NCBI RefSeq assembly: GCF_003268775.1 | Contig: NZ_QLSU01000014.1 | Location: forward strand, 124,001-188,000 | DNA from: Paraburkholderia unamae | GTDB taxonomy: Bacteria > Pseudomonadota > Gammaproteobacteria > Burkholderiales > Burkholderiaceae | DNA: 64,000 nucleotides | Direction of reading: 5' to 3' | In this document: piece after piece, positions 32,297 through 41,496 of the stretch | How positions within the stretch are numbered: position 1 is the first letter of the stretch | Layout: every line of letters begins with the position of its first letter | Program-made: the position numbers and the translations under genes | Notes under the pieces: generated by a model | Databases searched by the model: none | Seen by the model: only the letters and a program-made list of their open reading frames with translations | Told to the model about the DNA's origin: nothing

Positions 32297-33019
32297 TCAT
32301 GCGGCGGGCCAGCGGCCGCCCAGGCGTTCGCTGAGCGCGCGGCCCGCTGCGAGCAGCAGCGGCGTCATGTGGGCGATGGCTTCTTCTGAGTAGCGTTCGA
32401 GCGGGCCGGAAAGCGACAGCGCGCCGACGAACTGGTCGCCGCTGCCGAACACCGGGCACGATACGGCCGCGCACGAGGGGTTGCGTTCGCCGAACGAGGT
32501 GAAGACGAGCGGCGTGTCTTTCGGCAGCGAAGCGCATGCGCGCCCGAAGTAGTAGTTGATGACTTTCGCGGGCGCGCCGCGGCCAAGCGGCAGCAGGTCG
32601 CCCGCGTTGACGTTGTCGAGCGTCGAATGGCGCGAGTCGACGCGGAACAGGCACAGCCGTTGTTCCTCATCGTAGCGCACGTGAAACGACGCGCTTTCGG
32701 TGCCCTGGCCGACCAGCCGGTCGAGCGTTTCGAGCACGCGCTCGCGCAGCGGGTGGCTCGCGTCGTAGGCGCGGCCAAGCCGGAACGCGAGCGGGCCGAG
32801 CTCGTACTTGAGGTCGGGGCGCTGCACCACGAGCGCGCCTTTTTCCAGCGAGGCCACGAGGCGCAGAATCGTGCTCTTGTACAGGCCGGTGAGGCGCGAA
32901 AGCTCCGACAACGAAACCGGCGCGGCCGCGCCCTCGACGGCGGCCACGATGGCGAGCGCGCGGTCGACGGCGGCGACGCCTTCTGCGTCTTTGGGCGGGG
33001 TGGCGGTTTCCTGGGTCAT
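32297..33019 (-). CDS. IclR family transcriptional regulator
   Basis: A 240-residue IclR regulator. The N-terminal winged helix is VAAVDRALAIVAAVEGAAAPVSLSELSRLTGLYKSTILRL, and the C-terminal effector domain contains CAAVSCPVFGSGDQFVGALSLSGP. The start at 33019 is chosen because it begins just before the domain; its ribosome site is poor and an upstream start at 33109 would overlap the neighbouring gene. It is embedded in the liv-type operon and most likely controls it. Confidence 0.88.
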   Translation of the reverse strand: MTQETATPPKDAEGVAAVDRALAIVAAVEGAAAPVSLSELSRLTGLYKSTILRLVASLEKGALVVQRPDLKYELGPLAFRLGRAYDASHPLRERVLETLDRLVGQGTESASFHVRYDEEQRLCLFRVDSRHSTLDNVNAGDLLPLGRGAPAKVINYYFGRACASLPKDTPLVFTSFGERNPSCAAVSCPVFGSGDQFVGALSLSGPLERYSEEAIAHMTPLLLAAGRALSERLGGRWPAA

Positions 33020-33047
33020 GGGCAAGGCGTGATGGAGAGCGAAAGCG

Positions 33048-33953
33048 TTATTTTCCCTCAAAGAGCAGGCTGATGGCCGGTGCGTACCGTTCGCCATGCC
33101 CGGCGGCAATGGCGCGGTCGAACGTCTCGACCAGATTGCGCGCGCCGCATGCGTCCACGCCCACGCGCTCGGCGAGCGCCACCGCGTAGCTCACGTCCTT
33201 GCGGGCGTACGAAACCGGAAAGGCCTTTTCCGGAAACGCTTGCGGCAGGATCGCCTTGAAGCCGTGGTTGCGCAGCGCGAAGCTGTCCGCGGAGCCTTTC
33301 GAGAGCGCGTCGAACAACACCTGCGGATCGACACCGGCGCGCCGCCCGATTGCGGCGGCCTCGGCCAGTGCGAGCACGGTTTCGTAGAGCACCATGTTGT
33401 TGAGGATCTTCACCACCTGGCCCGCGCTCACCTTGCCCGCGTGCAGCACGTCGCTCGCGAAGGTGCGGATCAGCGGTTCGAGGCGCGCGTACAGGTCGGC
33501 GTCGGCGCCCACGGGCACGGCGAGCGTGCCGGCTTCGGCGGCGGCGCGCGTGCGCATCACGGGGGCGTCGGCAAAGCGCACGTGGCGGCGAGCGAGCGCT
33601 TCGGCCACGTCGAGCGTGATGTCGACCGACGAGGTGGAGAGATCCACCACGCACTGGCCTTCATGCAGGCGCGCGGCGAGGCCGTCCTCGCCGTTGCTGC
33701 CATCGGCGCCGCATACGACCGAGCGCACGGCCTCGCCCGAAGGCAGGGAAAGGAAAATGATGGACGCCTCGTTGGCGATCTGCTCGACGCTGGCGCGCGT
33801 GACACCGTGCTGCGCGAGCCGTTCGAGCGGCTCGGGGTTGCGGTCGCACGCCAGCACGCGCGCGCCGCTTTTGGTGGCGAGATGGCGGCACATGGGCTCG
33901 CCCATGACGCCGACACCGATAAAGCCGAGAACGAGAGAAGCGGGTTGGGTCAT
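33048..33953 (-). CDS. 3-Hydroxyisobutyrate-dehydrogenase family NAD(P) oxidoreductase
   Basis: A 301-residue beta-hydroxyacid dehydrogenase. It has the Rossmann motif LGFIGVGVMGEPMCRHLA, the substrate loop DLSTSSVD (usually D(L/M)STxxP, slightly diverged) and the catalytic Lys in GQVVKILNNMVL. ATG 33953 gives the normal start, although no strong ribosome site is seen. With the aldehyde dehydrogenase it probably oxidises a hydroxyacid to an aldehyde-acid and onward. The exact substrate is unknown. Confidence 0.87.
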   Translation of the reverse strand: MTQPASLVLGFIGVGVMGEPMCRHLATKSGARVLACDRNPEPLERLAQHGVTRASVEQIANEASIIFLSLPSGEAVRSVVCGADGSNGEDGLAARLHEGQCVVDLSTSSVDITLDVAEALARRHVRFADAPVMRTRAAAEAGTLAVPVGADADLYARLEPLIRTFASDVLHAGKVSAGQVVKILNNMVLYETVLALAEAAAIGRRAGVDPQVLFDALSKGSADSFALRNHGFKAILPQAFPEKAFPVSYARKDVSYAVALAERVGVDACGARNLVETFDRAIAAGHGERYAPAISLLFEGK

Positions 33954-34026
33954 CAATTGAAATCCGTATGGGTTTGCAAGGAAAATGCGGAATCGGGAGC
34001 GCCTGAATGAGACTATCAAGTCGCTA

Positions 34027-35499
34027 TCAAGCCGGCACATTGGCCGGATTCATGCTCCAGTAAATCCCTTTCGACTGCTGATAGAGCCGCACGCCGCTCA
34101 CGCCTTTCTCGCGGCCGATGCCGCTTTCCTTGAAGCCGCCGAAGGGCGTGGCGATCGAAAGCTGCTTGTACGTGTTGATCCAGACGGTGCCCGCTTCGAG
34201 CGCGCGCGCCACGCGCCATGCGCGCTGGTAGTCGGCGCTCCAGATGCCGGAGGCGAGGCCGAACACGGTGTCGTTGGCCTGGGCGATCAGATCGTCTTCG
34301 TCGTCGAACGGCAGCACGCACAGCACCGGGCCGAAAATCTCTTCCTGCACGGTGCGCGCGCGGTTGGAGAGCCCCGTGACGATGGTCGGCAGGTAGAACG
34401 AGCCGGCGTCGAGCCGCGCGTCGTCCGGGCGCGCGCCGCCGCACACGATTTCACCGCCTTCGGCACGCGCGGCGTCGACGAGCGACTCGATGCGCGCGCG
34501 ATGCGCGAAGCCCGCGACCGGCCCCATTTGCGCGCCTTCGGCGTCGGGCAGATCCACGCGCAGGGCGCGCGCGCGCTGCGCGAGTTTTTCGACCACGGCT
34601 CCGAGCACGCGGCGTTGCACGAAAAGACGCGAGCCCGCCACGCACGACTGGCCGCTGCCTTCGAAGATGCCGTCCACCACACCGGCGACGGCGGCGTCGA
34701 GATTCGCGTCGGCGAACACGATATGCGGCGACTTGCCGCCCAGTTCGAGACCGACCGGGATCAGGCGCTGCGCCGCGACCCCCGCGATGGCGCGCCCGCT
34801 CGCGGTGCCGCCCGTGAACGACACCATGCCCACGCCGGGATGCGCGACCAGCGCCTTGCCCGCGAGCGCGCCGGTGCCGGGCACCACGTTGAGCACGCCG
34901 CGCGGCAACCCCGCTTCGAGCGCGATGCGGCCGACGCACAGCGCCGCGGAAGGCGTGATTTCCGAGGGCTTGAGCACCACGGCGTTACCGGCCGCGAGCG
35001 CGGGCGCGACCTTTTGCGCTTCCATGGTGAGCGGCGAGTTCCACGGGGTGATGGCGGCCACGACGCCATAAGGCTCGTAGGCGGTCATCGAAAGATAGTC
35101 GCCGCGCGAGGGCGTGACTTCCGCACCGAGCGTCTCGCAGACGGCCGCGTAGTAGCGCCAGGTCGAGGCGGCGCTCGCCACCTGGGCGAGGCACTCCTTC
35201 CACACCTTGCCGTTCTCGATCATCTGAAGCTGTGCGAGTTCCGCGGCATTCGCGTCGATGCCGTCGGCGATTTTCGCGAGCACGCGCGCGCGCACATGCG
35301 GCAGCATGGTGCGCCACGCTTTCGAGGCGGCGGCTGCGCGCGCGCTTTGCACGGCGGCGGCGATCTGCGTGTCGCCCGCGGCGCTCACGCGGTAGTTCAC
35401 CGCGCCATTCGCGGGATTCACCGACTCGAAGGCGTGGCTGTCGTCGCGCACCCACTCTCCGTCGATCAGCATGGGCTTCAGTTCGTCATTCGATTTCAT
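34027..35499 (-). CDS. Aldehyde dehydrogenase family protein
   Basis: A 490-residue NAD(P)-dependent aldehyde dehydrogenase. Catalytic features are present: VELGGKSPH-type LELGGKSPHIVF with the general-base Glu, GQSCVAGSRLFVQ with the nucleophilic Cys (about residue 290), and FTGGTASGR for nucleotide binding. EIFGPVLCVLPF and the C-terminal PFGGFKESGIGREKG are normal. It lies between the HIBADH-like gene and the transporter genes of the same operon and likely oxidises an imported or derived aldehyde. Confidence 0.92.
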   Translation of the reverse strand: MKSNDELKPMLIDGEWVRDDSHAFESVNPANGAVNYRVSAAGDTQIAAAVQSARAAAASKAWRTMLPHVRARVLAKIADGIDANAAELAQLQMIENGKVWKECLAQVASAASTWRYYAAVCETLGAEVTPSRGDYLSMTAYEPYGVVAAITPWNSPLTMEAQKVAPALAAGNAVVLKPSEITPSAALCVGRIALEAGLPRGVLNVVPGTGALAGKALVAHPGVGMVSFTGGTASGRAIAGVAAQRLIPVGLELGGKSPHIVFADANLDAAVAGVVDGIFEGSGQSCVAGSRLFVQRRVLGAVVEKLAQRARALRVDLPDAEGAQMGPVAGFAHRARIESLVDAARAEGGEIVCGGARPDDARLDAGSFYLPTIVTGLSNRARTVQEEIFGPVLCVLPFDDEDDLIAQANDTVFGLASGIWSADYQRAWRVARALEAGTVWINTYKQLSIATPFGGFKESGIGREKGVSGVRLYQQSKGIYWSMNPANVPA

Positions 35500-35517
35500 C
35501 GTGTTCGTTTCCTTGGG

Positions 35518-36231
35518 TCAGATGCCGAGAAAGGCTTTTTGCACGTCGGCGTCGGCCAGCAACTCCGCGCCCGTGCCGCTGCGTGTGATCGCGCCCTGTT
35601 CGAAAACGTAGGCGCGCCGCGAGAGCTTGAGCGCGAGCCGCGCGTTCTGCTCGACGAGCAGGACGGCGAGGCCCCGTTCGCGGTTCAGGCGTTCGATGGC
35701 CTCGGCGATTTCGGCGACGATCTTCGGCGCAATACCGAGCGACGGCTCGTCGAGCATCAGCAGCGCGGGCTGCGCCATGAGCGCGCGGCCAATGGCGACC
35801 ATCTGCTGCTCGCCGCCCGAAAGGGAACCCGCCTGCTGGCGGCGGCGCTCCGCCACGCGTGGAAAGAGCGCGTAGATCTCGTCGAGCGTGCGTTGCTTGA
35901 CCGCGCGCGAGCGCACCGTGTGTGCGCCCACTTCGAGGTTTTCGAGCACCGTCATGTCCGCGAACAGGCGGCGGCCTTCGGGCGAGAGCGCGATGCCGCG
36001 CGTCACGCGCTGGGCCGCGCCGCGCGCGCGCACGGATTCGCCGTCCCACAGGATGTCGCCGGAGGCGGCGGGCACGAGGCCCATGACGGCCTTGAGCGTG
36101 GTGGATTTGCCCGCGCCGTTCGAGCCGATCAGGGCGACGATCTCGCCTTGCGCCACTTCGAACGACGCGTTGCGCACCGCTTCGATCTGGCCGTAGTGCA
36201 CGGCGAGGCGGCTGACTTCAAGCGTGCGCAT
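35518..36231 (-). CDS. livF: Branched-chain-type ABC transporter ATPase (LivF family)
   Basis: A 237-residue ABC ATPase. Walker A is GSNGAGKST, the signature LSGGEQQMVAIGRALM and Walker B LLMLDEPSLGIAP, ending in the LivF-type C-terminus. The ATG at 36231 gives the normal length and overlaps the LivG gene end by 14 bp. It energises uptake together with LivG. The ligand of the system is not leucine by necessity; hydrophobic-amino-acid-type importers often carry aromatic or other carboxylates in catabolic operons. Confidence 0.92.
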   Translation of the reverse strand: MRTLEVSRLAVHYGQIEAVRNASFEVAQGEIVALIGSNGAGKSTTLKAVMGLVPAASGDILWDGESVRARGAAQRVTRGIALSPEGRRLFADMTVLENLEVGAHTVRSRAVKQRTLDEIYALFPRVAERRRQQAGSLSGGEQQMVAIGRALMAQPALLMLDEPSLGIAPKIVAEIAEAIERLNRERGLAVLLVEQNARLALKLSRRAYVFEQGAITRSGTGAELLADADVQKAFLGI

Positions 36232-37030
36232 GGTCGGGCGCTCCCAGGTAGGCTTCGATGACGGCGGCGTCGCCGCGCACCCCGGCGGGGGACGCGTCAG
36301 CGATCTTGCGGCCCTGCACGAGCACGACAATGCGGTCGCACAGGCTCATGACGAGCGCCATGTGGTGCTCGACCAGCAGCAGCGTGAGCTTGCGCTCGGC
36401 GCGCAGGGTGCGCAGCAGTTCGCCGAAGGCCACGCACTCTTCGGGGTTCAGTCCCGCGGCCGGTTCGTCGAGCAGCAGCAACTGCGGGCGCGTGGCGATG
36501 CCGATCGCCACGCCGAGTTTCTTCTGGAGTCCGTATGGAAGCGCGCCGGCCAGGGTGTCGCGCACGGGACCGAGCCCCGTGAGTTCCAGCACCTCGTCCA
36601 CTTCGTGGCGCAGGCGTTCGAGGTTCGCGCGTTGCAGCATGCCGCCGCGCCACTGCGTCCATACGGAGCCGGGCAGCGTGGAGATCGCGCCGCGATAGAG
36701 GTTCTCGGCCACGCTCACCTGCGGATACACCGCCGCCGACTGGAACGTGCGCGCGAGCCCGAGGCGCACGACGCGGCTGGGCGCAAGCCCGGTGATGTCG
36801 TGTTCGCCAAGATGCACGGTGCCCGCGCTCGGCTTGAGCGCGCCGCAAATCAGGTTGAAGGCGGTGCTCTTGCCCGCGCCGTTCGGGCCGATGAGGCCCA
36901 CGGTTTCACCGGCGGCCACATCGAAGCCGAGATCCTGCACGGCGCGCAGGCCGCCGAAACGTTTGGACAGGCCCTGCACGCGCAGGAGCGGCGCGGGGGC
37001 GTGGGTTGGGGCGTGGGTTGTGCCGTTCAT
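36218..37030 (-). CDS. livG: Branched-chain-type ABC transporter ATPase (LivG family)
   Basis: A 270-residue ABC ATPase with Walker A GPNGAGKST, Walker B LLLLDEPAAGLNPEE and the LivG-type motif ALPYGLQKKLGVA in the signature position. The ATG at 37030 is the real start. The frame stays open much further upstream, but that part lies antisense-like inside livM and encodes no recognisable protein. It overlaps livM by 4 bp (ATGA) and livF by 14 bp, so the genes are translationally coupled. Confidence 0.92.
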   Translation of the reverse strand: MNGTTHAPTHAPAPLLRVQGLSKRFGGLRAVQDLGFDVAAGETVGLIGPNGAGKSTAFNLICGALKPSAGTVHLGEHDITGLAPSRVVRLGLARTFQSAAVYPQVSVAENLYRGAISTLPGSVWTQWRGGMLQRANLERLRHEVDEVLELTGLGPVRDTLAGALPYGLQKKLGVAIGIATRPQLLLLDEPAAGLNPEECVAFGELLRTLRAERKLTLLLVEHHMALVMSLCDRIVVLVQGRKIADASPAGVRGDAAVIEAYLGAPDHAHA

Positions 37031-38073
37031 TGCGCACCTCGCTGCGGACGACGGAAATGGGCAGCAAAACGAGCGGCAAAACGACCCGGCACGCTCGCGA
37101 GACCTTGCGGCATGAAGCGCAGGATCAGGATGAGCGCGCAGCCGTAGAAGATGTTCTGCGTTTGCACCGCGCCGCGAAAGAGTTCGGGCAGCGGCGTCAT
37201 GATGAGCGCGCCCACCAGCGGCCCGAGCGCATAGCGCCGGCCGCCCACCACCAGCATGATGATGAGGCTGACCGAAAGGCCGTACTGGAAGCTCTCGGGC
37301 GAAACGAAGCCGATATACGGGGCGAGCAGCGCGCCCGACAATCCGGCAAACGCGCCCGCCGCCGTGAAGGCGAAGTGCTGCGTGCGCCGCACGCCGAGCC
37401 CGCTCGCTTCGGCCAGCGCCGCGTTTTCGCCGACCGCCTCGATCGTGTGACCGGCGGGCGAGCGGAACAACGCGACGAGCGCGCCGATCGACAGCAGCGC
37501 GAGACCGGCCGCGAGGCAGTAGAACGACAGGCTGGAGTCGAGCGCGAAGCCGAACAGCGAGGCGGGCGGAATGCCCGCGATGCCGTTCGCGCCGCCCGTC
37601 ATGCTCTCCCAGGCGAGCATGACGAGCCGCACGAACTCGCCGAACGCAAACGTGAGCAGAACGAAGTACACGCCGCGCAGGCGCAGCATGACGAAGCCGA
37701 GCAGGAGCGCGACACCGGCGGCGCACACCGTGGCGCACAGCGCCGCGAGCGCGAACGGCAGGTTCAGGCGCATGGAGGCGAGCGCGCAGACATAAGCCCC
37801 GATGCCGACGAACGCGCCGTGGCACAGCGACACCTGGCCCGTGCGCGTGAGAATGGCGAGCCCTGTGACGGCAATGGCGTTGATCGCCACGAGCACGGCG
37901 AGGTGCAGATAGAAGGGCCGTTGCAGCACGATGGGGATGGCGGCGAGCAGCACGAGCGCAACGGGCGTGATGAGCGCCGTGCGGTGCGTGAGCCCGCGGC
38001 GCGGCGGCGCGGAACTGGGCGCGAGCGCGCCGCCGCCCGCGAGCGCGCGGTTGGAAAGAGGTTTGGTTTTCAT
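37027..38073 (-). CDS. livM: Branched-chain-type ABC transporter permease (LivM family)
   Basis: A 348-residue permease with about nine or ten membrane spans and the LivM signature GVYFVLLTFAFGEFVRLV and VGGRRYALGPLVGALIMTPLPE. A short cytosolic N-terminus precedes the first span. The ATG at 38073 overlaps the LivH gene by 4 bp. It forms the membrane channel with LivH. Confidence 0.92.
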   Translation of the reverse strand: MKTKPLSNRALAGGGALAPSSAPPRRGLTHRTALITPVALVLLAAIPIVLQRPFYLHLAVLVAINAIAVTGLAILTRTGQVSLCHGAFVGIGAYVCALASMRLNLPFALAALCATVCAAGVALLLGFVMLRLRGVYFVLLTFAFGEFVRLVMLAWESMTGGANGIAGIPPASLFGFALDSSLSFYCLAAGLALLSIGALVALFRSPAGHTIEAVGENAALAEASGLGVRRTQHFAFTAAGAFAGLSGALLAPYIGFVSPESFQYGLSVSLIIMLVVGGRRYALGPLVGALIMTPLPELFRGAVQTQNIFYGCALILILRFMPQGLASVPGRFAARFAAHFRRPQRGAQ

Positions 38074-38939
38074 GCCGTGGAGCGGCCGAAGAGGCCGGTG
38101 GGACGAATGATCAGGATCGCCATCACGAGCCCGAAGATCGCGATGTCGGAAACGCTGCCGTCGAGAAACGTGCTGCCGAGACTCTCCGCCACGCCTAGCA
38201 GCAGGCTGGCGAGCGCGGCGCCGGGAATGCTGCCGAGGCCGCCGAGAATGACCACGATGAAGGCCTTGAGCATGGGCGTCGCGCCGATGAAGGGCGACAC
38301 CGAAAAGAGCGGCGCCATCAACGCGCCCGCCACCGCGGCGAGCCCCACGCCGAGGCCAAAGCCGAGCGGATAGACGAGGCGCGCGCGTATGCCTTGCGCC
38401 GTGGCGATCTCCATGTCCTGCACGACGGCCCGCAACGCGCGGCCCCAGCGCGTCCAGCGCAGGAATACGTAGAGCAGGGCGAGCGCCGCGGCCGAGCAGC
38501 CGACCACGACGAGGCGCGAGGCGGGCAGCATGACCGGCCCGAGGCTCACCGCGCCCACGGCTACCGGCGGCATGAACTGCGGGTCGGGGCCGAACGCGAT
38601 GAGCGCCAGGTTTTGCAGGATCATGCCGAGCCCGATGGTGGCGATCATGCCGTTCAGTTCGTCGTTGCGAAACGGCTTGAGCACGACCCACTCGACGAAC
38701 CCGCCGAACAGCACGGCCGCGACGAAGGCGAGCAGCACGGCGGCATAGAACGTCAGGTGCCAGTCGGACACGAACACGTAGGCGGCGACCGCGCCGAGCA
38801 TGTAGAACTCGCTGTGCGCGAAGTTGACGATACGCATCACGCCGAAAACGAGTGTGAAGCCCACCGCCATCAGCAGATACAGCAGTCCGATGATGACGCC
38901 GTTGCTCAGCGCCTGAACGATCAGGGAGGTCAGGTCCAT
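38070..38939 (-). CDS. livH: Branched-chain-type ABC transporter permease (LivH family)
   Basis: A 289-residue permease, mostly hydrophobic, with the LivH motifs GVIIGLLYLLMAVGFTLVFGVMRIVNFAHSEFYMLGA and ILGGLGSIPGAALASLLLGVAES. It pairs with LivM. It lies 37 bp after the binding-protein gene in the same operon. Confidence 0.94.
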   Translation of the reverse strand: MDLTSLIVQALSNGVIIGLLYLLMAVGFTLVFGVMRIVNFAHSEFYMLGAVAAYVFVSDWHLTFYAAVLLAFVAAVLFGGFVEWVVLKPFRNDELNGMIATIGLGMILQNLALIAFGPDPQFMPPVAVGAVSLGPVMLPASRLVVVGCSAAALALLYVFLRWTRWGRALRAVVQDMEIATAQGIRARLVYPLGFGLGVGLAAVAGALMAPLFSVSPFIGATPMLKAFIVVILGGLGSIPGAALASLLLGVAESLGSTFLDGSVSDIAIFGLVMAILIIRPTGLFGRSTA

Positions 38940-38976
38940 GGTGGCGATCTCCGTTGGAGGGCGGCGGAGCGCGGCG

Positions 38977-40155
38977 TCACTGGCAGGCCGCGGGCGTGCA
39001 GCGCGCGCGCACCACTTCCTGGCCGTCCTTGACTTCGGCGATATAGAAAGGCGCGTCGATCTGATGATTGATGCCGTACTTCGCCGCGCCGGTCCAGTTC
39101 AGTTGCCCGAGAATGCCGGCGTAGTTCTTCGTCGATTCGAGGGCGTTTTTTACGCGTTCGCTGTCGGTCACGGTGCCGGCCTGCTGCATGGCGGCGAACA
39201 GCATGTGCGTGCCGTCATAGAACGCGGGGCTGAAACCGTTCATGCGCTTGCCGTATTTCTTGTAGTAGCGCGCCGAGTAGTCCTGCACGGCCTTGTTCGC
39301 GGGATCGATCGGCGTGTTCACGAGCATGCCTTCCGCTGCGTCCTTGCCCGCTACCGCGACGATCTCGGCTGTGGCCGGTCCGCCGCTGCGCACGATCAGC
39401 CCCTTGAAGCCCAGTTCGCGCGCCTGGCGCACGATCAGGCCGGCGGTGGCGGGAGAGTTGCCGTCGAGTTCGATCGTGTCGACGCCGGTGGCGATGATGC
39501 GCGTGAGCAGCGGGACCATGTCCACGCGCTGGCGCTCGAAGAATTCCTTCGAGGAAAGCTGCGCACCCGCGCGCGCATAGGAGGCGTCGAGATCGCGCGC
39601 GATCTGCTGGCCGGTTTCGTCGTTCGGGAACAGCGCGCCGACCTTGCGGATATGTTTGGCCTTCACGAGCCAGTCGATCTGCGGCTGCGAGGTTTCCTCG
39701 GTCGTGAGGTTCGGGCGGAACGCATAGGGCTTGTCCTTGCCGAGCGCCTTGGGCGTGAAGCCGAGCGTGAGGATGATGACCTTGTTGCGCTCGGTGACCG
39801 GTTCGATGGCAAGCGCCGCCGCCGCGCCCACGGGGCCGATGATGTACTTGACCTGGTCCTCCGAAACAAGCCGGTTCGCAGCGGTCACGGCGTCGTTCGC
39901 CTGGTACTTGTCGTCGTACGGGACCACCTGGACCTTGTACTTCTTGCCGCCGACGTCGAGGCCGCCCTTGGCGTTCACGTCGTCGGCGGCGAGTTCTGCG
40001 CCGTAGAGCAGCGCCTGGCCCCAGGCCGCGCCCGCCCCGGACAACGTGACGATCGCGCCGATCTTGAGCGTGTCCTGCGCGTGCGCGGCGCTCGCGCCGA
40101 AGGCGCCCAGGGTGCCGATGGCGGCAAGCGCGGCGGCGGCAATACGGTGGTTCAT
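38977..40155 (-). CDS. livK: ABC transporter substrate-binding protein (LivK/Peripla_BP_6 family)
   Basis: A 392-residue periplasmic binding protein with signal peptide MNHRIAAAALAAIGTLGAFG...AAHA, cleaved near residue 26. The mature domain opens TLKIGAIVTLSGAGAAWGQALLYGAELAADDVNAKGG, typical of the family. It captures the ligand for LivHMGF. Two cysteines near the C-terminus (CTPAACQ) may form a disulfide. The ligand is unknown; nearby enzymes suggest a carboxylate or ester. Confidence 0.92.
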   Translation of the reverse strand: MNHRIAAAALAAIGTLGAFGASAAHAQDTLKIGAIVTLSGAGAAWGQALLYGAELAADDVNAKGGLDVGGKKYKVQVVPYDDKYQANDAVTAANRLVSEDQVKYIIGPVGAAAALAIEPVTERNKVIILTLGFTPKALGKDKPYAFRPNLTTEETSQPQIDWLVKAKHIRKVGALFPNDETGQQIARDLDASYARAGAQLSSKEFFERQRVDMVPLLTRIIATGVDTIELDGNSPATAGLIVRQARELGFKGLIVRSGGPATAEIVAVAGKDAAEGMLVNTPIDPANKAVQDYSARYYKKYGKRMNGFSPAFYDGTHMLFAAMQQAGTVTDSERVKNALESTKNYAGILGQLNWTGAAKYGINHQIDAPFYIAEVKDGQEVVRARCTPAACQ

Positions 40156-40201
40156 CGAGAGTCTCCTTTTCTGGTTCTGTGTCTGTTTCTGGTGTGTCTT
40201 G

Positions 40202-41098
40202 TCAAACGTCGCGCGAGGCGGCGTGAATGCGATCGAGCACGGGCAGCAGATAGCGCCGGAACTGCGCGGGGTTTTCGCTCATCGGAAAGTGACCGACCTC
40301 TTTCATTTCGATCACTTCGGCGCCAGCGATGCCGGCCGCCGTGCGCCGCGTGTCGTCGGGCGAGCACGAAAAGTCGTATTCGCCGGTCAGCAGCCAGAGC
40401 GGCGTGACCGTGGTGTCGATGTTGCCGAGACGGCCGCGCAGATCGCCGTCCACGCGGTAGAAGTGCAGGTCGCCGCGAAACACGCCGGGGCCGCCCTGCA
40501 TGTATTGCCAGAGCGTTTCGTCGCGGTACTGCGCGGGGCTTTGCGGCGCCACGAGCCCGGAGACGAGCGCTGCGCACACTTCGCCGCCGTGGACGTCGCC
40601 GCGATGCAGCCAGGATGTGTCGTACCAGGGCGCCTGGTAGTCGGCGGCTTCGACGCCGATCAGCGCGCGAAACTCGGGGCCGTGGTCGTTGGCGAGTTGC
40701 AGGACGATGCGCCCGCCGATCGAGCAGCCCATGACGACCGGCTGGTCCAGCCCGAGCGCGCCGATCACCGCGCGGATCGTCTCCACATAGCGCGCCGTCG
40801 TGAGGGCGTATTCGCCGGGTTGCGCGCCGGGCGGCGGATACGACTTGCCGTGCCACGGCATGTCGAAGGCGATCACGCGAAAGCGTTCGGTGATGGCGTC
40901 GTCGCACATCAGGTGGCGGTACTGGCGCGCGTCGGCGCCTGCGGTGTGAAGGCACACGAGCGGGATACCCTGTCCCGCTTCTTCCACGTACACGCGGCAG
41001 GCCTCACCGCCGATGGGCACGCTCAGATAGCGGCCGATGATCGCCTCGTACGGGGGCACGGCCTGCGGCTTGTCGCGGCTCTGGAATTCGGCGCTCAT
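40202..41098 (-). CDS. Alpha/beta hydrolase
   Basis: A 298-residue alpha/beta-hydrolase. The nucleophile elbow is MGCSIGGR (GxSxG, Ser near residue 120), with a later acidic residue in SCSPDDTRR and the catalytic His in VGHFPMSENPAQF. The ATG at 41098 overlaps the stop of the upstream gene by one base (TGATG). An ester or C-C bond hydrolysis step is likely, followed by the dehydrogenases of the operon. No lid domain of special type is seen. Confidence 0.88.
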   Translation of the reverse strand: MSAEFQSRDKPQAVPPYEAIIGRYLSVPIGGEACRVYVEEAGQGIPLVCLHTAGADARQYRHLMCDDAITERFRVIAFDMPWHGKSYPPPGAQPGEYALTTARYVETIRAVIGALGLDQPVVMGCSIGGRIVLQLANDHGPEFRALIGVEAADYQAPWYDTSWLHRGDVHGGEVCAALVSGLVAPQSPAQYRDETLWQYMQGGPGVFRGDLHFYRVDGDLRGRLGNIDTTVTPLWLLTGEYDFSCSPDDTRRTAAGIAGAEVIEMKEVGHFPMSENPAQFRRYLLPVLDRIHAASRDV

Positions 41099-41496
41099 CA
41101 GCGGGCCTCCTGGCGCGGCAGGTTGAGGACGTCTTTCACGTATTGCAGGTGCGCCAGCAGGAATTGCATGTCGCCTTCGATATGCATCTCGCCGCGTTTG
41201 GTGAGCGCGAACAGGTCGTGCCAGCCGGCGCGCGGCATGGTCTCCCACAACGCCTGCCATGCGCGTGCGCTGCCGCTGACCGAGAGGCGCGTGGCGTGCA
41301 GCAAGGGCACGCGCGCCTCGCAGGCGCTCACGCGGCCCGCCTCGCAACGCACGAGATGCGCGATCGAACCGATCCGCACGATCCAGTCGGCGGTGAACGT
41401 CGGCGCGCGCCGGGCGAACGCGTCGCTGCGCGCTTCCGGACGCTTCATTGCGGTGACGAGGCGCTCGCTCAGCGCCTGCTCGTCGATGCTGGTCAC
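41098..41496 (-). CDS. Small SCP2-like protein, first gene of the leftward operon
   Basis: A 132-residue protein starting with GTG after a strong AAGGAGG box. Its middle (ADWIVRIGSIAHLVRCEAGRV) and end (GWHDLFALTKRGEMHIEGDMQFLLAHLQYVKDVL) resemble a compact sterol-carrier-protein-2-type domain that binds hydrophobic ligands. That match is from general pattern and is moderate. Coupling to the hydrolase by the TGATG overlap suggests they act on the same ligand. Confidence 0.55.
   Translation of the reverse strand: MTSIDEQALSERLVTAMKRPEARSDAFARRAPTFTADWIVRIGSIAHLVRCEAGRVSACEARVPLLHATRLSVSGSARAWQALWETMPRAGWHDLFALTKRGEMHIEGDMQFLLAHLQYVKDVLNLPRQEAR

Noticed and set aside
33985..36261. 758-codon open frame opposite the aldehyde dehydrogenase and livF
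   Set aside because: Opposite recognised genes and lacks any domain.
37031..37825. Upstream extension of the LivG frame
   Set aside because: The extension lies within livM and shows no homology-like pattern; the ATG at 37030 gives the normal LivG length.
38074..38691. Upstream extension of the LivM frame
   Set aside because: It overlaps livH in another frame; ATG 38073 with a 4-bp overlap is the expected start.
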